DNA from: Thiobacillus sp.
Lineage (GTDB): Bacteria; Pseudomonadota; Gammaproteobacteria; Burkholderiales; Thiobacillaceae
DNA: 15,703 nt
Reading direction: 5' to 3'
Assembly: GCA_020216925.1 (NCBI GenBank)
Contig: JAIWOL010000171.1
Span: forward strand, 1 to 15,703
In this document: positions 7,329 through 14,923 of the stretch, piece after piece
Numbering within the stretch: the stretch's first letter is position 1
How the letters are laid out: every line of letters begins with the position of its first letter
Made by a program: the position numbers and the translations under genes
The notes under the pieces: model-generated
Databases searched by the model: none
What the model was told of the DNA's origin: nothing
What the model saw: the letters and a program-made list of their open reading frames with translations, nothing else

Positions 7329-7859
7329 ATGTCTCGTGTAGCAAAGAACCCCATTCCGGTGCCCAAGGGTGTCGAAGTCAGCCTTGTGAACGGCGTTTCT
7401 GTCAAGGGACCGCTCGGTTCCATGAGCCATCCGGCATCGCCTGACGTGACTGTGGCCTTGAACGATGGCGTGCTTACATTTGCGCCTGTTGGCGAAAGCA
7501 TTCGCGCAAATGCCATGGCCGGAACGATGCGCGCGCTGGTCAACAACATGGTTCAGGGGGTTTCGAAAGGATTCGAAAAGCGCCTGACCCTCGTTGGCGT
7601 GGGTTATCGCGCCCAGGCGCAGGGTGATGCGCTCAATCTGACGCTGGGTTTTTCGCATCCGGTGGTGCACAAGATGCCTGCCGGCATCAAGGTTGAGACC
7701 CCGACGCAAACGGAAATCGTGATCAAGGGCATTGATCGCCAGGCCGTGGGCCAGGTTGCCGCTGACGTGCGTGCGTACCGTCCGCCCGAGCCTTACAAGG
7801 GCAAGGGCGTTCGTTATAGCGACGAAGTGGTCATCAAGAAAGAGACCAAGAAGAAGTAA
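7329..7859 (+). CDS. rplF: 50S ribosomal protein L6
   Basis: The 176-residue product shows the two repeated L6 domains and the C-terminal signature [13 protein letters not shown] near residues 151-163. It starts [18 protein letters not shown]6 lies near the factor-binding centre of the 50S, close to the sarcin-ricin loop and L7/L12 stalk. A GGGAGA sequence after the rpsH stop (7317-7322) is the likely ribosome binding site. The lysine-rich tail is usual. Confidence 0.98.
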   Translation: MSRVAKNPIPVPKGVEVSLVNGVSVKGPLGSMSHPASPDVTVALNDGVLTFAPVGESIRANAMAGTMRALVNNMVQGVSKGFEKRLTLVGVGYRAQAQGDALNLTLGFSHPVVHKMPAGIKVETPTQTEIVIKGIDRQAVGQVAADVRAYRPPEPYKGKGVRYSDEVVIKKETKKK

Positions 7860-7875
7860 GGCTTAAGGACAGATC

Positions 7876-8229
7876 ATGAACACCAAGCAAACACGGATTC
7901 GCAGAGCGCGCAAAACCCGCGCCAAAATCGCGGCCGTCAAGGCGATTCGCCTGGCCATCCATCGTACGAACAGCCACATTTACGCCCAGATCCTCTCGGC
8001 TGATGGCGGCACGGTGATGGTAAGTGCGTCCACCAACGACAAGGACATGCGAGGCGAATTGCCCAATGGCGGCAACGTCGCCGCGGCGGCCGCCGTTGGC
8101 AGGCGCCTGGCTGAAAAAGCCAAAGGCTTGGGTATCGAGAAAGTGGCTTTCGATCGGGCCGGCTTCAAGTTCCACGGGCGCGTGAAAGCCCTGGCCGAAG
8201 CGGCGCGCGAAGGCGGTTTGGTATTTTAA
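7876..8229 (+). CDS. rplR: 50S ribosomal protein L18
   Basis: At 117 residues it equals E. coli L18. The basic N-terminus ([12 protein letters not shown]) and the C-terminal block [20 protein letters not shown] are characteristic. L18 binds 5S rRNA and, with L5, mounts it on the 50S central protuberance. AAGGA at 7865-7869 precedes the ATG by six bases. It lies 16 bases after rplF and 15 before rpsE. Confidence 0.97.
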   Translation: MNTKQTRIRRARKTRAKIAAVKAIRLAIHRTNSHIYAQILSADGGTVMVSASTNDKDMRGELPNGGNVAAAAAVGRRLAEKAKGLGIEKVAFDRAGFKFHGRVKALAEAAREGGLVF

Positions 8230-8244
8230 CGAGGCAAAATCAAG

Positions 8245-8760
8245 ATGGCCCGTACAGCACCTACGAATAACGAAGAGCGCGGCGACGGCCTGCGCGAGAA
8301 GATGATCTCGGTCAACCGTGTCACCAAAGTGGTGAAGGGGGGACGGATCATGGGTTTTGCCGCGCTGACCGTGGTTGGCGATGGCGATGGCGGCATCGGC
8401 ATGGGCAAGGGCAAGTCCCGTGAAGTGCCTGTCGCCGTGCAGAAGGCGATGGAAGAAGCGCGGCGCAAAATGGTCAAGGTCGACCTCAAAAACGGCACTT
8501 TCCACCATACCGTGGTTGGGGAACATGGTGCTTCGCGTGTGCTGATCCAGCCTGCATCCGAGGGTACCGGCATTATTGCTGGCGGGGCCATGCGCGCCGT
8601 GTTTGAAGTGATGGGTGTGCAGAACGTCCTCGCCAAGTGTCTTGGTTCGACCAATCCCTACAACGTTGTGCGCGCCACAATCGACGGTTTGATGAAGATG
8701 TCAACACCCTCCGAGATTGCGGCCAAGCGCGGCAAGTCGGTTGAAGAAATCACGGGCTGA
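8245..8760 (+). CDS. rpsE: 30S ribosomal protein S5
   Basis: The 171-residue product has the S5 double-stranded-RNA-binding fold start ([20 protein letters not shown], about residues 17-36), [20 protein letters not shown], and the C-terminal ribosomal S5 domain with [18 protein letters not shown]5 lies near the decoding site and mRNA entry with S3 and S4, and affects fidelity and translocation; spectinomycin-resistance changes map to the first loop. GAGG at 8231-8234 is its likely binding site. Confidence 0.98.
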   Translation: MARTAPTNNEERGDGLREKMISVNRVTKVVKGGRIMGFAALTVVGDGDGGIGMGKGKSREVPVAVQKAMEEARRKMVKVDLKNGTFHHTVVGEHGASRVLIQPASEGTGIIAGGAMRAVFEVMGVQNVLAKCLGSTNPYNVVRATIDGLMKMSTPSEIAAKRGKSVEEITG

Positions 8761-8763
8761 GTC

Positions 8764-8949
8764 ATGAGCGATCAAAAAACAATCAAGGTGACGCTGATCA
8801 AGAGTCTGATTGGCACGAAGGCTCCTCACCGGGCTTGTGTGCGCGGCCTCGGTCTGCGTCGAATCAACCATACGGTTGAAGTGCTGGATACCCCGGCGAA
8901 CCGCGGCATGATTACCAAGGTCGCCTACCTGGTGAAGTGCGAGGCATAA
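8764..8949 (+). CDS. rpmD: 50S ribosomal protein L30
   Basis: A 61-residue protein of the short bacterial L30 type. It shows [19 protein letters not shown] and the following [12 protein letters not shown], the family signature. L30 sits on the 50S surface near L18 and is dispensable in some bacteria. Its ATG is three bases after the rpsE stop and no strong Shine-Dalgarno sequence is seen, so translation is probably coupled to rpsE. GAGG at 8941-8944, inside its last codons, serves rplO. Confidence 0.97.
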   Translation: MSDQKTIKVTLIKSLIGTKAPHRACVRGLGLRRINHTVEVLDTPANRGMITKVAYLVKCEA

Positions 8950-8950
8950 G

Positions 8951-9385
8951 ATGGAACTGAATACGATCAAGCCGGCTGACGGCGCTAAAAAAGACAAGCG
9001 TCGCGTCGGGCGGGGCATTGGTTCGGGCCTGGGCAAAACTGCGGGACGCGGCCACAAGGGTCAAAAATCCCGTGCGGGCGGTTTCCACAAGGTTGGCTTC
9101 GAGGGCGGCCAGATGCCTATGCATCGTCGCCTGCCCAAGCGCGGTTTCGTGTCGTTGACGAAGGCCGACACCGCCCGTGTCCGTCTGTCTGAGCTGGCTG
9201 CGCTGGGTGTTGAACAGATCGATCTTCTGGTCCTGAAGCAGGCTGGCGTTGTCGGCGGCGCTGTTCGCGCTGCCCGCGTCTACCTCTCGGGTGAAATCGG
9301 CAAGGCCATCAAGCTTTCCGGCATTGCCACGACCAAGGGCGCGCGCGCTGCGATTGAAGCTGCTGGCGGCAGCGTCGCCGAATAA
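8951..9385 (+). CDS. rplO: 50S ribosomal protein L15
   Basis: The 144-residue product has the glycine/basic-rich N-terminal extension with [20 protein letters not shown] (about residues 18-37), followed by [18 protein letters not shown], both diagnostic for L15. L15 is a late assembly protein that reaches into the core of 23S rRNA. One base separates it from rpmD. A 17-base gap without a strong ribosome binding site leads to secY. Confidence 0.98.
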   Translation: MELNTIKPADGAKKDKRRVGRGIGSGLGKTAGRGHKGQKSRAGGFHKVGFEGGQMPMHRRLPKRGFVSLTKADTARVRLSELAALGVEQIDLLVLKQAGVVGGAVRAARVYLSGEIGKAIKLSGIATTKGARAAIEAAGGSVAE

Positions 9386-9402
9386 ATCGTACGGGAACTG
9401 CC

Positions 9403-10716
9403 TTGGCCACATCCAAAACCGGCATGAGCAAGTTTGGCGACCTCAAGCGTCGCCTTCTGTTCCTGCTTGGCGCCCTCATCGTCTACCGGATCGGAACCTT
9501 CATTCCGGTGCCGGGGATCGACCCTGTCGTGCTCGAACAGTTATTCCGGTCGCAGCAGGGGGGTATCCTGGGCATGTTCAACATGTTCTCGGGGGGCGCC
9601 CTGTCCCGCTTCAGCGTGTTCGCGCTCGGGATCATGCCATACATTTCTGCGTCGATCATCGTCCAGTTGATGACGACGGTCTCGCCGCAATTGTCCGCAC
9701 TCAAGAAGGAAGGCGAGGCGGGGCGACGCAAAATTACGCAGTACACCCGGTACGGCACGCTCGGCTTGGCCATTTTCCAGTCTCTCGGAATTGCAATTGC
9801 GCTCGAGTCGCAGGCTGGACTGGTGCTGGATCCGGGGATGATGTTCCGACTCATCACCATGGTGACGCTGACGGCTGGAACCATGTTTTTGATGTGGGTG
9901 GGTGAACAAATCACCGAACGCGGTCTGGGCAACGGGATTTCCATCATTATTTTTGCCGGGATCGCGGCGGGGCTGCCGTCTGCAATTGGCGGCACGCTCG
10001 AGTTGACCCGGACGGGGGCGTTCTCGATCCCGCTGGTCCTGATGCTGTTTGTAGGTATTCTGCTGGTTACGGCGCTGGTGGTGTTTGTCGAGAGAGGGCA
10101 GCGAAAAATTCTCGTCAACTACGCCAAGCGGCAGGTTGGAAAAATGGTCGTGGGCGGACAAAGTTCGCACCTGCCCCTGAAGCTCAACATGGCAGGCGTG
10201 ATTCCTCCGATTTTTGCCTCCAGCATCATTTTGTTCCCCGCGAGCATGGCGGGTTGGTTCGGAAGCGGTGAGAGCATGAGCTGGCTACGTGACGTTGCGG
10301 GCACGCTGTCACCTGGTCAGCCTGTGTATGTGTTGTTGTACGCGATGGCGATCATTTTTTTCTGCTTCTTCTATACGGCGCTGGTTTTCAATTCCAAGGA
10401 AACGGCAGACAACCTGAAGAAAAGCGGTGCGTTTGTGCCGGGTATCCGTCCGGGCGACCAAACCGCACGCTATATCGACAAGATACTGACGCGGCTCACC
10501 CTGGTTGGCGCGATCTACATCACACTGGTTTGTCTGTTGCCCGAGTTTCTGATTCTGAAGTGGAACGTGCCGTTCTACTTTGGCGGAACCTCGCTCCTGA
10601 TTATTGTTGTCGTGGCAATGGATTTCATGGCGCAGGTACAGGCCTATGTCATGTCGCATCAATACGAAGGTTTGCTGAAAAAGGCAAACTTCAAGAATGG
10701 CCTGGCAGGGCGCTGA
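9403..10716 (+). CDS. secY: Preprotein translocase subunit SecY
   Basis: SecY of 437 residues, the pore of the SecYEG export channel in the inner membrane. Ten hydrophobic segments can be traced, the first at about residues 18-36 ending in IPVPGID, and others near 71-92, 118-134, 150-168, 179-196, 208-229, 266-287, 308-328, 366-384 and 393-411. The plug-region block [20 protein letters not shown], the [10 protein letters not shown] loop (171-180) and the cytoplasmic loop [13 protein letters not shown] (339-351), where SecA and the ribosome act, are present. I chose the TTG at 9403 (MATSKTG...) because beta-proteobacterial SecY proteins start MA with a short extension; an ATG at 9424 is the alternative. 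Its stop overlaps the infA start by one base. Confidence 0.97.
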   Translation: MATSKTGMSKFGDLKRRLLFLLGALIVYRIGTFIPVPGIDPVVLEQLFRSQQGGILGMFNMFSGGALSRFSVFALGIMPYISASIIVQLMTTVSPQLSALKKEGEAGRRKITQYTRYGTLGLAIFQSLGIAIALESQAGLVLDPGMMFRLITMVTLTAGTMFLMWVGEQITERGLGNGISIIIFAGIAAGLPSAIGGTLELTRTGAFSIPLVLMLFVGILLVTALVVFVERGQRKILVNYAKRQVGKMVVGGQSSHLPLKLNMAGVIPPIFASSIILFPASMAGWFGSGESMSWLRDVAGTLSPGQPVYVLLYAMAIIFFCFFYTALVFNSKETADNLKKSGAFVPGIRPGDQTARYIDKILTRLTLVGAIYITLVCLLPEFLILKWNVPFYFGGTSLLIIVVVAMDFMAQVQAYVMSHQYEGLLKKANFKNGLAGR

Positions 10717-10934
10717 TGTCGAAGGAAGATGTCATCCAGATGCAGGGCGAGGTTCTGGAAAACCTTCCCAATGCAACGTTCCGTGTCAAGCTGGAAAATG
10801 GCCATGTGCTGTTGGGCCATATTTCCGGAAAAATGCGCATGCACTACATCCGGATTTTGCCGGGTGACAAGGTCACGGTTGAACTGACACCGTATGACCT
10901 GACCAAGGGGCGCATCGTCTTCCGCGCCAAGTAA
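10716..10934 (+). CDS. infA: Translation initiation factor IF-1
   Basis: The 72-residue S1/OB-fold product matches IF-1 almost throughout: [35 protein letters not shown] and [22 protein letters not shown]-1 occupies the A site of the 30S during initiation and helps IF-2 and IF-3. The ATG overlaps the secY stop (TGATG), with AGGG at 10707-10710 inside secY. The frame is open upstream to 10530 within secY, but that extension has no IF-1 homology. infA next to rpmJ in the spc block is common outside E. coli, where infA is elsewhere. Confidence 0.98.
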   Translation: MSKEDVIQMQGEVLENLPNATFRVKLENGHVLLGHISGKMRMHYIRILPGDKVTVELTPYDLTKGRIVFRAK

Positions 10935-10945
10935 CGATGATTTTG

Positions 10946-10965
10946 GCCAGTGGGCTGTCACTGGC
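10946..10965 (+). promoter_or_regulatory. Hairpin between infA and rpmJ
   Basis: GCCAGTG at 10946-10952 is perfectly complementary to CACTGGC at 10959-10965 around a six-base loop. No T-run follows, so it is not a classical terminator. It ends seven bases before the GGAGA (10972-10976) of rpmJ and could affect stability or initiation of that cistron. Structure seen, role unknown. Confidence 0.55.
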
Positions 10966-10981
10966 AAGAATGGAGAAAACC

Positions 10982-11095
10982 ATGAGAGTTCAGGCTTCTG
11001 TGAAAAAAATCTGCCGCAAGTGCAAGATCGTTCGCCGTAAAGGCGTTGTGCGTGTGATTTGTGACGATCCGCGCCACAAGCAGCGCCAGGGCTGA
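10982..11095 (+). CDS. rpmJ: 50S ribosomal protein L36, zinc-binding form
   Basis: A 37-codon gene from the ATG at 10982 to TGA at 11093-11095. The product starts [15 protein letters not shown] and ends [10 protein letters not shown], the bacterial L36 sequence. Cys11, Cys14, Cys27 and His32 form the C-x2-C-x12-C-x4-H zinc ribbon, so this is the C-plus form. L36 is the smallest 50S protein and ties together 23S rRNA helices near the factor-binding region. GGAGA at 10972-10976 precedes it. It is the last gene before the alpha-block promoter. Confidence 0.98.
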   Translation: MRVQASVKKICRKCKIVRRKGVVRVICDDPRHKQRQG

Positions 11096-11114
11096 GCCTG
11101 GTTGGCAACGTCGA

Positions 11115-11135
11115 GTCAGCCAAGAATCGGCTGAC
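11115..11135 (+). promoter_or_regulatory. Hairpin upstream of the rpsM promoter box
   Basis: GTCAGCC at 11115-11121 and GGCTGAC at 11129-11135 pair perfectly around a seven-base loop. T-rich sequence (ATTTTCTGTTTTT, from 11144) begins some eight bases later, so the structure might weakly terminate transcripts from the spc block. In DNA it covers the place where a -35 box for the TATAAT at 11140 would lie. Confidence 0.5.
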
Positions 11136-11136
11136 G

Positions 11137-11145
11137 TGTTATAAT
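11137..11145 (+). promoter_or_regulatory. Extended -10 promoter for the rpsM (alpha) block
   Basis: TG at 11137-11138, one base, then a perfect TATAAT at 11140-11145 make an extended -10 element. No good -35 hexamer is found 16-18 bases upstream, which is usual for this promoter class. A start near 11152 would leave only about 23 bases before the rpsM ATG, with GGAG at 11163-11166. This is too short for the S4-binding pseudoknot of the E. coli alpha leader. Confidence 0.6.
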
Positions 11146-11174
11146 TTTCTGTTTTTGCGTTCGGAGCTTTGTGA

Positions 11175-11531
11175 ATGGCTCGTATTGCTGGGGTTAACAT
11201 CCCAAATCACCAACACGCGGTTATCGCCTTGACCGCTATTTATGGCATTGGCCGGACAACGTCCGCACGGATTTGCGACGCCGCAGGCATCGCCCATGTG
11301 ACCAAGATCAAGGACCTGACTGAAGCAGAGATGGAGCGTCTCCGCGAAGGCGTGTCCAGGTTCACGGTGGAGGGCGACCTGCGCCGCGAGGTCACCATGA
11401 ACATCAAGCGTTTGATGGATCTGGGTTGCTACCGCGGCTTCCGTCACCGCAAGGGCTTGCCTGTGCGTGGTCAGCGTACCCGCACCAATGCGCGCACCCG
11501 CAAGGGGCCGCGCAAGGCCATCAAAAAATAA
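11175..11531 (+). CDS. rpsM: 30S ribosomal protein S13
   Basis: The 118-residue product equals the E. coli length. It starts [19 protein letters not shown], has the helix-two-turn-helix region with [13 protein letters not shown], and ends with the basic tail [18 protein letters not shown] that contacts P-site tRNA. S13 is in the 30S head, makes bridges to L5 and pairs with S19. GGAG at 11163-11166 is eight bases from the ATG. It heads the alpha-type block behind its own promoter candidate. Confidence 0.98.
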   Translation: MARIAGVNIPNHQHAVIALTAIYGIGRTTSARICDAAGIAHVTKIKDLTEAEMERLREGVSRFTVEGDLRREVTMNIKRLMDLGCYRGFRHRKGLPVRGQRTRTNARTRKGPRKAIKK

Positions 11532-11540
11532 GGATTGATC

Positions 11541-11933
11541 ATGGCTACTAAAACTGCTGCGCGTGTTCGCAAAAAGGTCAAGAAGAATGTGGCGGAAGGC
11601 ATCGCCCACATTCATGCTTCGTTCAACAACACCATCGTGACGATCACCGACCGTCAGGGTAATGCGCTTTCCTGGGCGACGGCGGGTGGCGCGGGTTTCA
11701 AGGGTTCGCGCAAATCCACCCCGTTTGCCGCGCAGGTTGCCGCCGAAAACGCAGGCAAGATGGCGCAGGAATACGGCGTCAAAAACCTGGAGGTGCGTAT
11801 CAAGGGGCCGGGACCTGGGCGTGAATCGACGGTGCGTGCGCTCAATGGTCTGGGATTCAAGATCACGGCGATTTCAGACGTGACGCCGATTCCGCACAAC
11901 GGCTGCCGCCCCTCCAAGAAACGTCGTATCTAA
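11541..11933 (+). CDS. rpsK: 30S ribosomal protein S11
   Basis: A 130-residue S11 with [20 protein letters not shown] (residues 21-40) and the C-terminal [16 protein letters not shown]. The Asn120-Gly121 pair lies where E. coli S11 forms an isoaspartate. S11 is on the 30S platform near the mRNA exit channel. The frame reads back to a TTG at 11535, but the ATG at 11541 gives the family N-terminus [12 protein letters not shown] and is spaced correctly from AAGGA at 11530-11534. Confidence 0.98.
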   Translation: MATKTAARVRKKVKKNVAEGIAHIHASFNNTIVTITDRQGNALSWATAGGAGFKGSRKSTPFAAQVAAENAGKMAQEYGVKNLEVRIKGPGPGRESTVRALNGLGFKITAISDVTPIPHNGCRPSKKRRI

Positions 11934-11974
11934 ATTTCGGGAATGCAGCGTCCAAATATTGGGACTTAACATCT

Positions 11975-12604
11975 ATGGCTCGTAATCTTGACCCCAAATG
12001 CCGTCAGTGCCGCCGCGAAGGCGAAAAACTTTTTCTCAAGGGCGAGAAGTGTTTTACTGACAAATGCGCTATCGAGCGCCGTGCCTATGCCCCCGGCCAG
12101 CATGGCCAGAAGAGCGGTGCCCGCCTGTCTGACTATGGTGTCCACCTGCGCGAAAAGCAAAAGATCCGTCGCATCTATGGCGTGCTGGAAGGCCAGTTCC
12201 GCCTGGTCTACAAGAAGGCGGACAGCAGCAAGGGCGTGACCGGTGAAAACCTTCTCGCGCTTCTGGAGTCGCGTCTGGATTCGGTTTGCTACCGGATGGG
12301 ATTTGGTGCTTCCCGTGCCGAAGCGCGTCAGATTGTTCGCCATAACGGCATCATGGTAAACGGTCGCCGCGTCAACATCCCTTCGTATCAGGTTCGGGCG
12401 GGTGACGTGGTGGAGGTCTCCGAAAGCGCCAAGGCCCATCTGCGGATCAAGGCTGCTGCCGAAGCCACGGCGGCGCGCGGCTACCCCGAATGGGTCGAGG
12501 TAGACAGCAAGGCGCTGAAAGGCACCTATAAATCGGTTCCCCAGCGTTCCGATCTGCCTTCGACCATCAACGAGTCGCTGGTCGTCGAACTGTACTCCAA
12601 GTAA
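11975..12604 (+). CDS. rpsD: 30S ribosomal protein S4, with a four-cysteine N-terminus
   Basis: The 209-residue product has the [18 protein letters not shown] block, [17 protein letters not shown], and an S4 RNA-binding domain (about residues 98-160, with [18 protein letters not shown]). Cys9, Cys12, Cys26 and Cys31 form a C-x2-C-x13-C-x4-C set like the zinc site of Bacillus and Thermus S4; E. coli S4 keeps only the last of these. S4 starts 30S assembly and, with S3 and S5, forms the mRNA entry; in E. coli it also represses the alpha operon. The binding site is weak (GGGA at 11961-11964, ten bases away). Confidence 0.98.
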   Translation: MARNLDPKCRQCRREGEKLFLKGEKCFTDKCAIERRAYAPGQHGQKSGARLSDYGVHLREKQKIRRIYGVLEGQFRLVYKKADSSKGVTGENLLALLESRLDSVCYRMGFGASRAEARQIVRHNGIMVNGRRVNIPSYQVRAGDVVEVSESAKAHLRIKAAAEATAARGYPEWVEVDSKALKGTYKSVPQRSDLPSTINESLVVELYSK

Positions 12605-12634
12605 GCCTGAGCCTGACTTAAGGAAACGCCACAC

Positions 12635-13615
12635 ATGCAAAGCGCCACGGAATTTCTCAAGCCGCGCATCGTGGAGGTCGATCGCGCCTCCCCGCTGCAC
12701 GCCAAGGTCATCATGGAGCCCTTCGAGCGTGGCTATGGCCACACGCTCGGCAATGCGCTGCGTCGTATTCTCCTGTCGTCCATGGTGGGGTATGCCCCGA
12801 CCGAAGTCGCCATCAGCGGCGTCGTGCATGAGTATTCGACCATCGAAGGCGTGCAGGAAGATGTCGTCGATATCCTGCTGAACCTTAAAGGCATTGCGTT
12901 CAAGATGCACGGCAAGACCGAGGCAGTCCTCAGGGTTGCCAAATCGGGCGAGGGGGTTGTCACTGCCGGCGACATCGAAATCGGCCACGATGTCGAAGTG
13001 CTGAATCCCGATCATGTCATTGCCCACCTGACCAAGGGCGGCAAGCTGGACATGCAGATCAAGATCGAGGCAGGTCGTGGCTACCAGCCCTCGACTTCAC
13101 GCAAGCTTTCCGATGAAACGCGAGCGGTCGGCTCCATTCTTGTCGACGCCTCATTCAGCCCTGTGCGGCGCGTGGCATACTCGGTGGAGAGCGCGCGCGT
13201 TGAGCAGCGTACTGACCTCGACCGGCTGGTGATCGACATCGAAACCAATGGCGTGGTCGAACCGGAAGAGGCTGTGCGCACCGCAGCCCGCATTCTGGTC
13301 AACCAGCTCTCCGTGTTTGCTGATCTGGAAGGCACGCCCACCGAATCGGAATCGCCGCGTTCGCCGCAGGTCGATCCGCTTCTGTTGCGTCCGGTCGACG
13401 ATCTGGAACTGACCGTGCGCTCGGCAAACTGCCTCAAGGCCGAAAACATCTACTTTATCGGCGACCTGATCCAGCGATCCGAAACCGAGCTGCTGCGTAC
13501 CCCCAACCTGGGCCGCAAGTCGCTGAACGAAATCAAGGACGTGCTGGCATCGAAAGGCCTGTCGCTGGGCATGAAGCTGGAAAATTGGCCGCCTGCCGGC
13601 CTCGATCGGCCCTGA
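12635..13615 (+). CDS. rpoA: DNA-directed RNA polymerase subunit alpha
   Basis: The 326-residue product has the N-terminal dimerisation domain with [20 protein letters not shown] (about residues 28-47), a linker around 233-249, and the C-terminal domain with [20 protein letters not shown]. Arg262 aligns with E. coli Arg265, the key contact to UP-element DNA and CRP, and [20 protein letters not shown] follows. Alpha nucleates assembly of core polymerase and takes activator contacts. TAAGGA at 12619-12624 precedes the ATG. Placement between rpsD and rplQ couples polymerase to ribosome supply. Confidence 0.99.
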   Translation: MQSATEFLKPRIVEVDRASPLHAKVIMEPFERGYGHTLGNALRRILLSSMVGYAPTEVAISGVVHEYSTIEGVQEDVVDILLNLKGIAFKMHGKTEAVLRVAKSGEGVVTAGDIEIGHDVEVLNPDHVIAHLTKGGKLDMQIKIEAGRGYQPSTSRKLSDETRAVGSILVDASFSPVRRVAYSVESARVEQRTDLDRLVIDIETNGVVEPEEAVRTAARILVNQLSVFADLEGTPTESESPRSPQVDPLLLRPVDDLELTVRSANCLKAENIYFIGDLIQRSETELLRTPNLGRKSLNEIKDVLASKGLSLGMKLENWPPAGLDRP

Positions 13616-13697
13616 ATCACATCAACTGACCAATAAAGTGCGGGCCGCCGTGGCAGGCAGCCTTGCCCAAGAACAAACCGTTTAGAAAGGAATAGCC

Positions 13698-14084
13698 ATG
13701 CGTCATCGTCAGTCCAACCGCAAGCTCAATCGCACGACCAGCCACCGTCTGGCCATGTTCCGCAACATGAGCAATTCGCTGCTGCGTCATGAAGTCATCA
13801 AGACCACCCTGCCCAAGGCCAAGGAACTGCGCCGCATCGTCGAGCCGCTGATCACGCTGGGCAAGGAGCCGTCGCTCGCCAACCATCGCCTGGCGTTTGA
13901 CCGCCTGCGTGACCGCGAGATGGTCGTCAAGCTGTTTGGCGAGCTCGGGCCGCGCTACAAGACCCGCCCGGGTGGCTATCTCCGTATCCTGAAATATGGC
14001 TTCCGGGTTGGCGACAACGCGCCGATGGCCCTGGTCGAACTGGTGGACCGCCCTGCAGCGGCTGAACCTGTCGACGCAGAGTAA
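13698..14084 (+). CDS. rplQ: 50S ribosomal protein L17
   Basis: The 128-residue product (127 in E. coli) starts [20 protein letters not shown] and has [19 protein letters not shown], the L17 signature. L17 lies near the tunnel exit beside L22 and L32. AAAGGA at 13686-13691 is the ribosome binding site. The 82-base gap from rpoA (13616-13697) holds no gene and no convincing promoter. The gene ends the cluster, and a strong terminator begins 15 bases after its stop. Confidence 0.98.
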   Translation: MRHRQSNRKLNRTTSHRLAMFRNMSNSLLRHEVIKTTLPKAKELRRIVEPLITLGKEPSLANHRLAFDRLRDREMVVKLFGELGPRYKTRPGGYLRILKYGFRVGDNAPMALVELVDRPAAAEPVDAE

Positions 14085-14098
14085 TCACTGCGCAATTC

Positions 14099-14132
14099 CA
14101 TGAAAAAGCCGGGCATGCCCGGCTTTTTCATG
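14099..14132. terminator. Rho-independent terminator closing the cluster, probably bidirectional
   Basis: A perfect 34-base palindrome. The GC core GCCGGG-CATG-CCCGGC is flanked by AAAAA on the left (14103-14107) and TTTTT on the right (14124-14128). Read on either strand it gives a GC hairpin followed by U5, the form of an intrinsic terminator. Confidence 0.93.
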
Positions 14133-14133
14133 T

Positions 14134-14153
14134 CTGCGGGTTCTTGCCCGCAG
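14134..14153 (+). promoter_or_regulatory. Second hairpin after the terminator
   Basis: CTGCGGG at 14134-14140 and CCCGCAG at 14147-14153 pair perfectly around TTCTTG. It begins two bases after the terminator palindrome. No T-run follows. It may back up the terminator or belong to the promoter region of the next gene. Confidence 0.55.
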
Positions 14154-14173
14154 TATCCCGTATCCGGCATAGT
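14145..14173 (+). promoter_or_regulatory. Weak promoter candidate for the SAM hydrolase gene
   Basis: TTGCCC at 14145-14150 and CATAGT at 14168-14173 are 17 bases apart, each 4 of 6 to consensus. It is the only sigma70-like pair I found between the rplQ terminator and the ATG at 14201. The -35 lies in the arm of the preceding hairpin. Weak evidence. Confidence 0.3.
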
Positions 14174-14190
14174 CTGAGCCTTGTCAGACT
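14171..14190 (+). promoter_or_regulatory. Third hairpin, just before the SAM hydrolase start
   Basis: AGTCTGA at 14171-14177 and TCAGACT at 14184-14190 pair perfectly around GCCTTG, ending ten bases before the ATG at 14201. There is no recognisable Shine-Dalgarno sequence between it and the start. If transcribed, it would sit where the ribosome binding site should be; if DNA, it overlaps the weak -10 candidate and could be an operator. Confidence 0.5.
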
Positions 14191-14200
14191 CATTGCTACC

Positions 14201-14923
14201 ATGATCGTACTGTTCACCGATTTCGGCACAGGTGATCCCTATGTCGGACAGGTCAAGGCCAAGCTCATGCAGCATGCGCCGCGGCAGCTCGTCGTTGACC
14301 TGCTGCACGAGGCGCCGGATTTCAACGCGCACGCCGGGGCGCATCTGCTGGCGGCTTTATCTGCGGGGTTTCCGGCGGGGACTGTCTTTCTTGCCGTGGT
14401 TGATCCGGGCGTGGGCATGCCCCGGGACGGAGTTGTCGTGCTGGCAGACGACCGGTGGTTTGTCGGGCCGGACAATGGCCTGTTGTCGGTGATTGCCGCG
14501 CGTGCGGCGAATACCCAGGTATGGCGTATCGACTGGCGTCCGGAAGCCTTGTCTGCCACATTCCACGGCCGTGATCTTTTCGCGGTGATTGCAGCCGAGA
14601 TCGCACGCGGCGAATTTCCGGCAGGCAAACTCACACCCCGGGAAAGACTCACAGTCGAATTCGATGCCGGCGACTTGCCCTGCGTGATTTATATCGACCA
14701 CTACGGCAACGCGTGGACAGGCTTGAGGAAAGTCCCTTTGCACGCTGAAGTGTGCGCGGCAGGCCACGCGTTCAAACACAGTGAAAGTTTTGGCTTTGTC
14801 GGGCGTGGCGAGGGGTTCTGGTTCCTCAACAGTGCGGGATTGCTGGAACTCGCCGTCAACCGCGGAAGTGCCGTGGAGACCTTTGGGCTCAGAGTGGGGG
14901 ATGCGGTGAGTGTGGGCGCTTAA
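14201..14923 (+). CDS. S-adenosyl-L-methionine hydrolase (DUF62 / SAM hydroxide adenosyltransferase family)
   Basis: The 240-residue product begins MIVLFTDFGTGDPYVGQ, the N-terminal SAM_HAT motif. Asp68 and Arg75 in VVDPGVGMPR, and His122 in TFHGRD, match the Asp-Arg-His triad described for this family, which uses water to split SAM into adenosine and methionine. FVGPDNGLL (residues 87-95) and the C-terminal IDHYGNAWTG (165-174) are other family blocks. Automatic annotation often calls such proteins chlorinase/fluorinase; the triad favours hydrolysis instead. I chose the ATG at 14201; the frame is open to 14144, but the extra 19 residues precede the universal start. No ribosome binding site is obvious. 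The gene overlaps the convergent kinase remnant by four bases. Confidence 0.9.
   Translation: MIVLFTDFGTGDPYVGQVKAKLMQHAPRQLVVDLLHEAPDFNAHAGAHLLAALSAGFPAGTVFLAVVDPGVGMPRDGVVVLADDRWFVGPDNGLLSVIAARAANTQVWRIDWRPEALSATFHGRDLFAVIAAEIARGEFPAGKLTPRERLTVEFDAGDLPCVIYIDHYGNAWTGLRKVPLHAEVCAAGHAFKHSESFGFVGRGEGFWFLNSAGLLELAVNRGSAVETFGLRVGDAVSVGA

Noticed and set aside
11934..11974. GTCC/GGAC hairpin around AATATT before rpsD
   Set aside because: Only four pairs with a mismatch inside; too weak to report as a feature.
11966..13027. A 353-codon open frame on the - strand opposite rpsD and rpoA
   Set aside because: It lies wholly antisense to two unmistakable genes, its composition follows from their GC-rich third positions, and its translation shows no recognisable family.
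13616..13697. Promoter or hairpin between rpoA and rplQ
   Set aside because: A GGCAGG/CCTTGCC pairing needs a bulge and no convincing -35/-10 pair was found.
14201..14923. Calling the SAM-family gene a fluorinase or chlorinase
   Set aside because: The Asp68-Arg75-His122 triad matches the hydroxide-using class, and no halometabolite genes are nearby.
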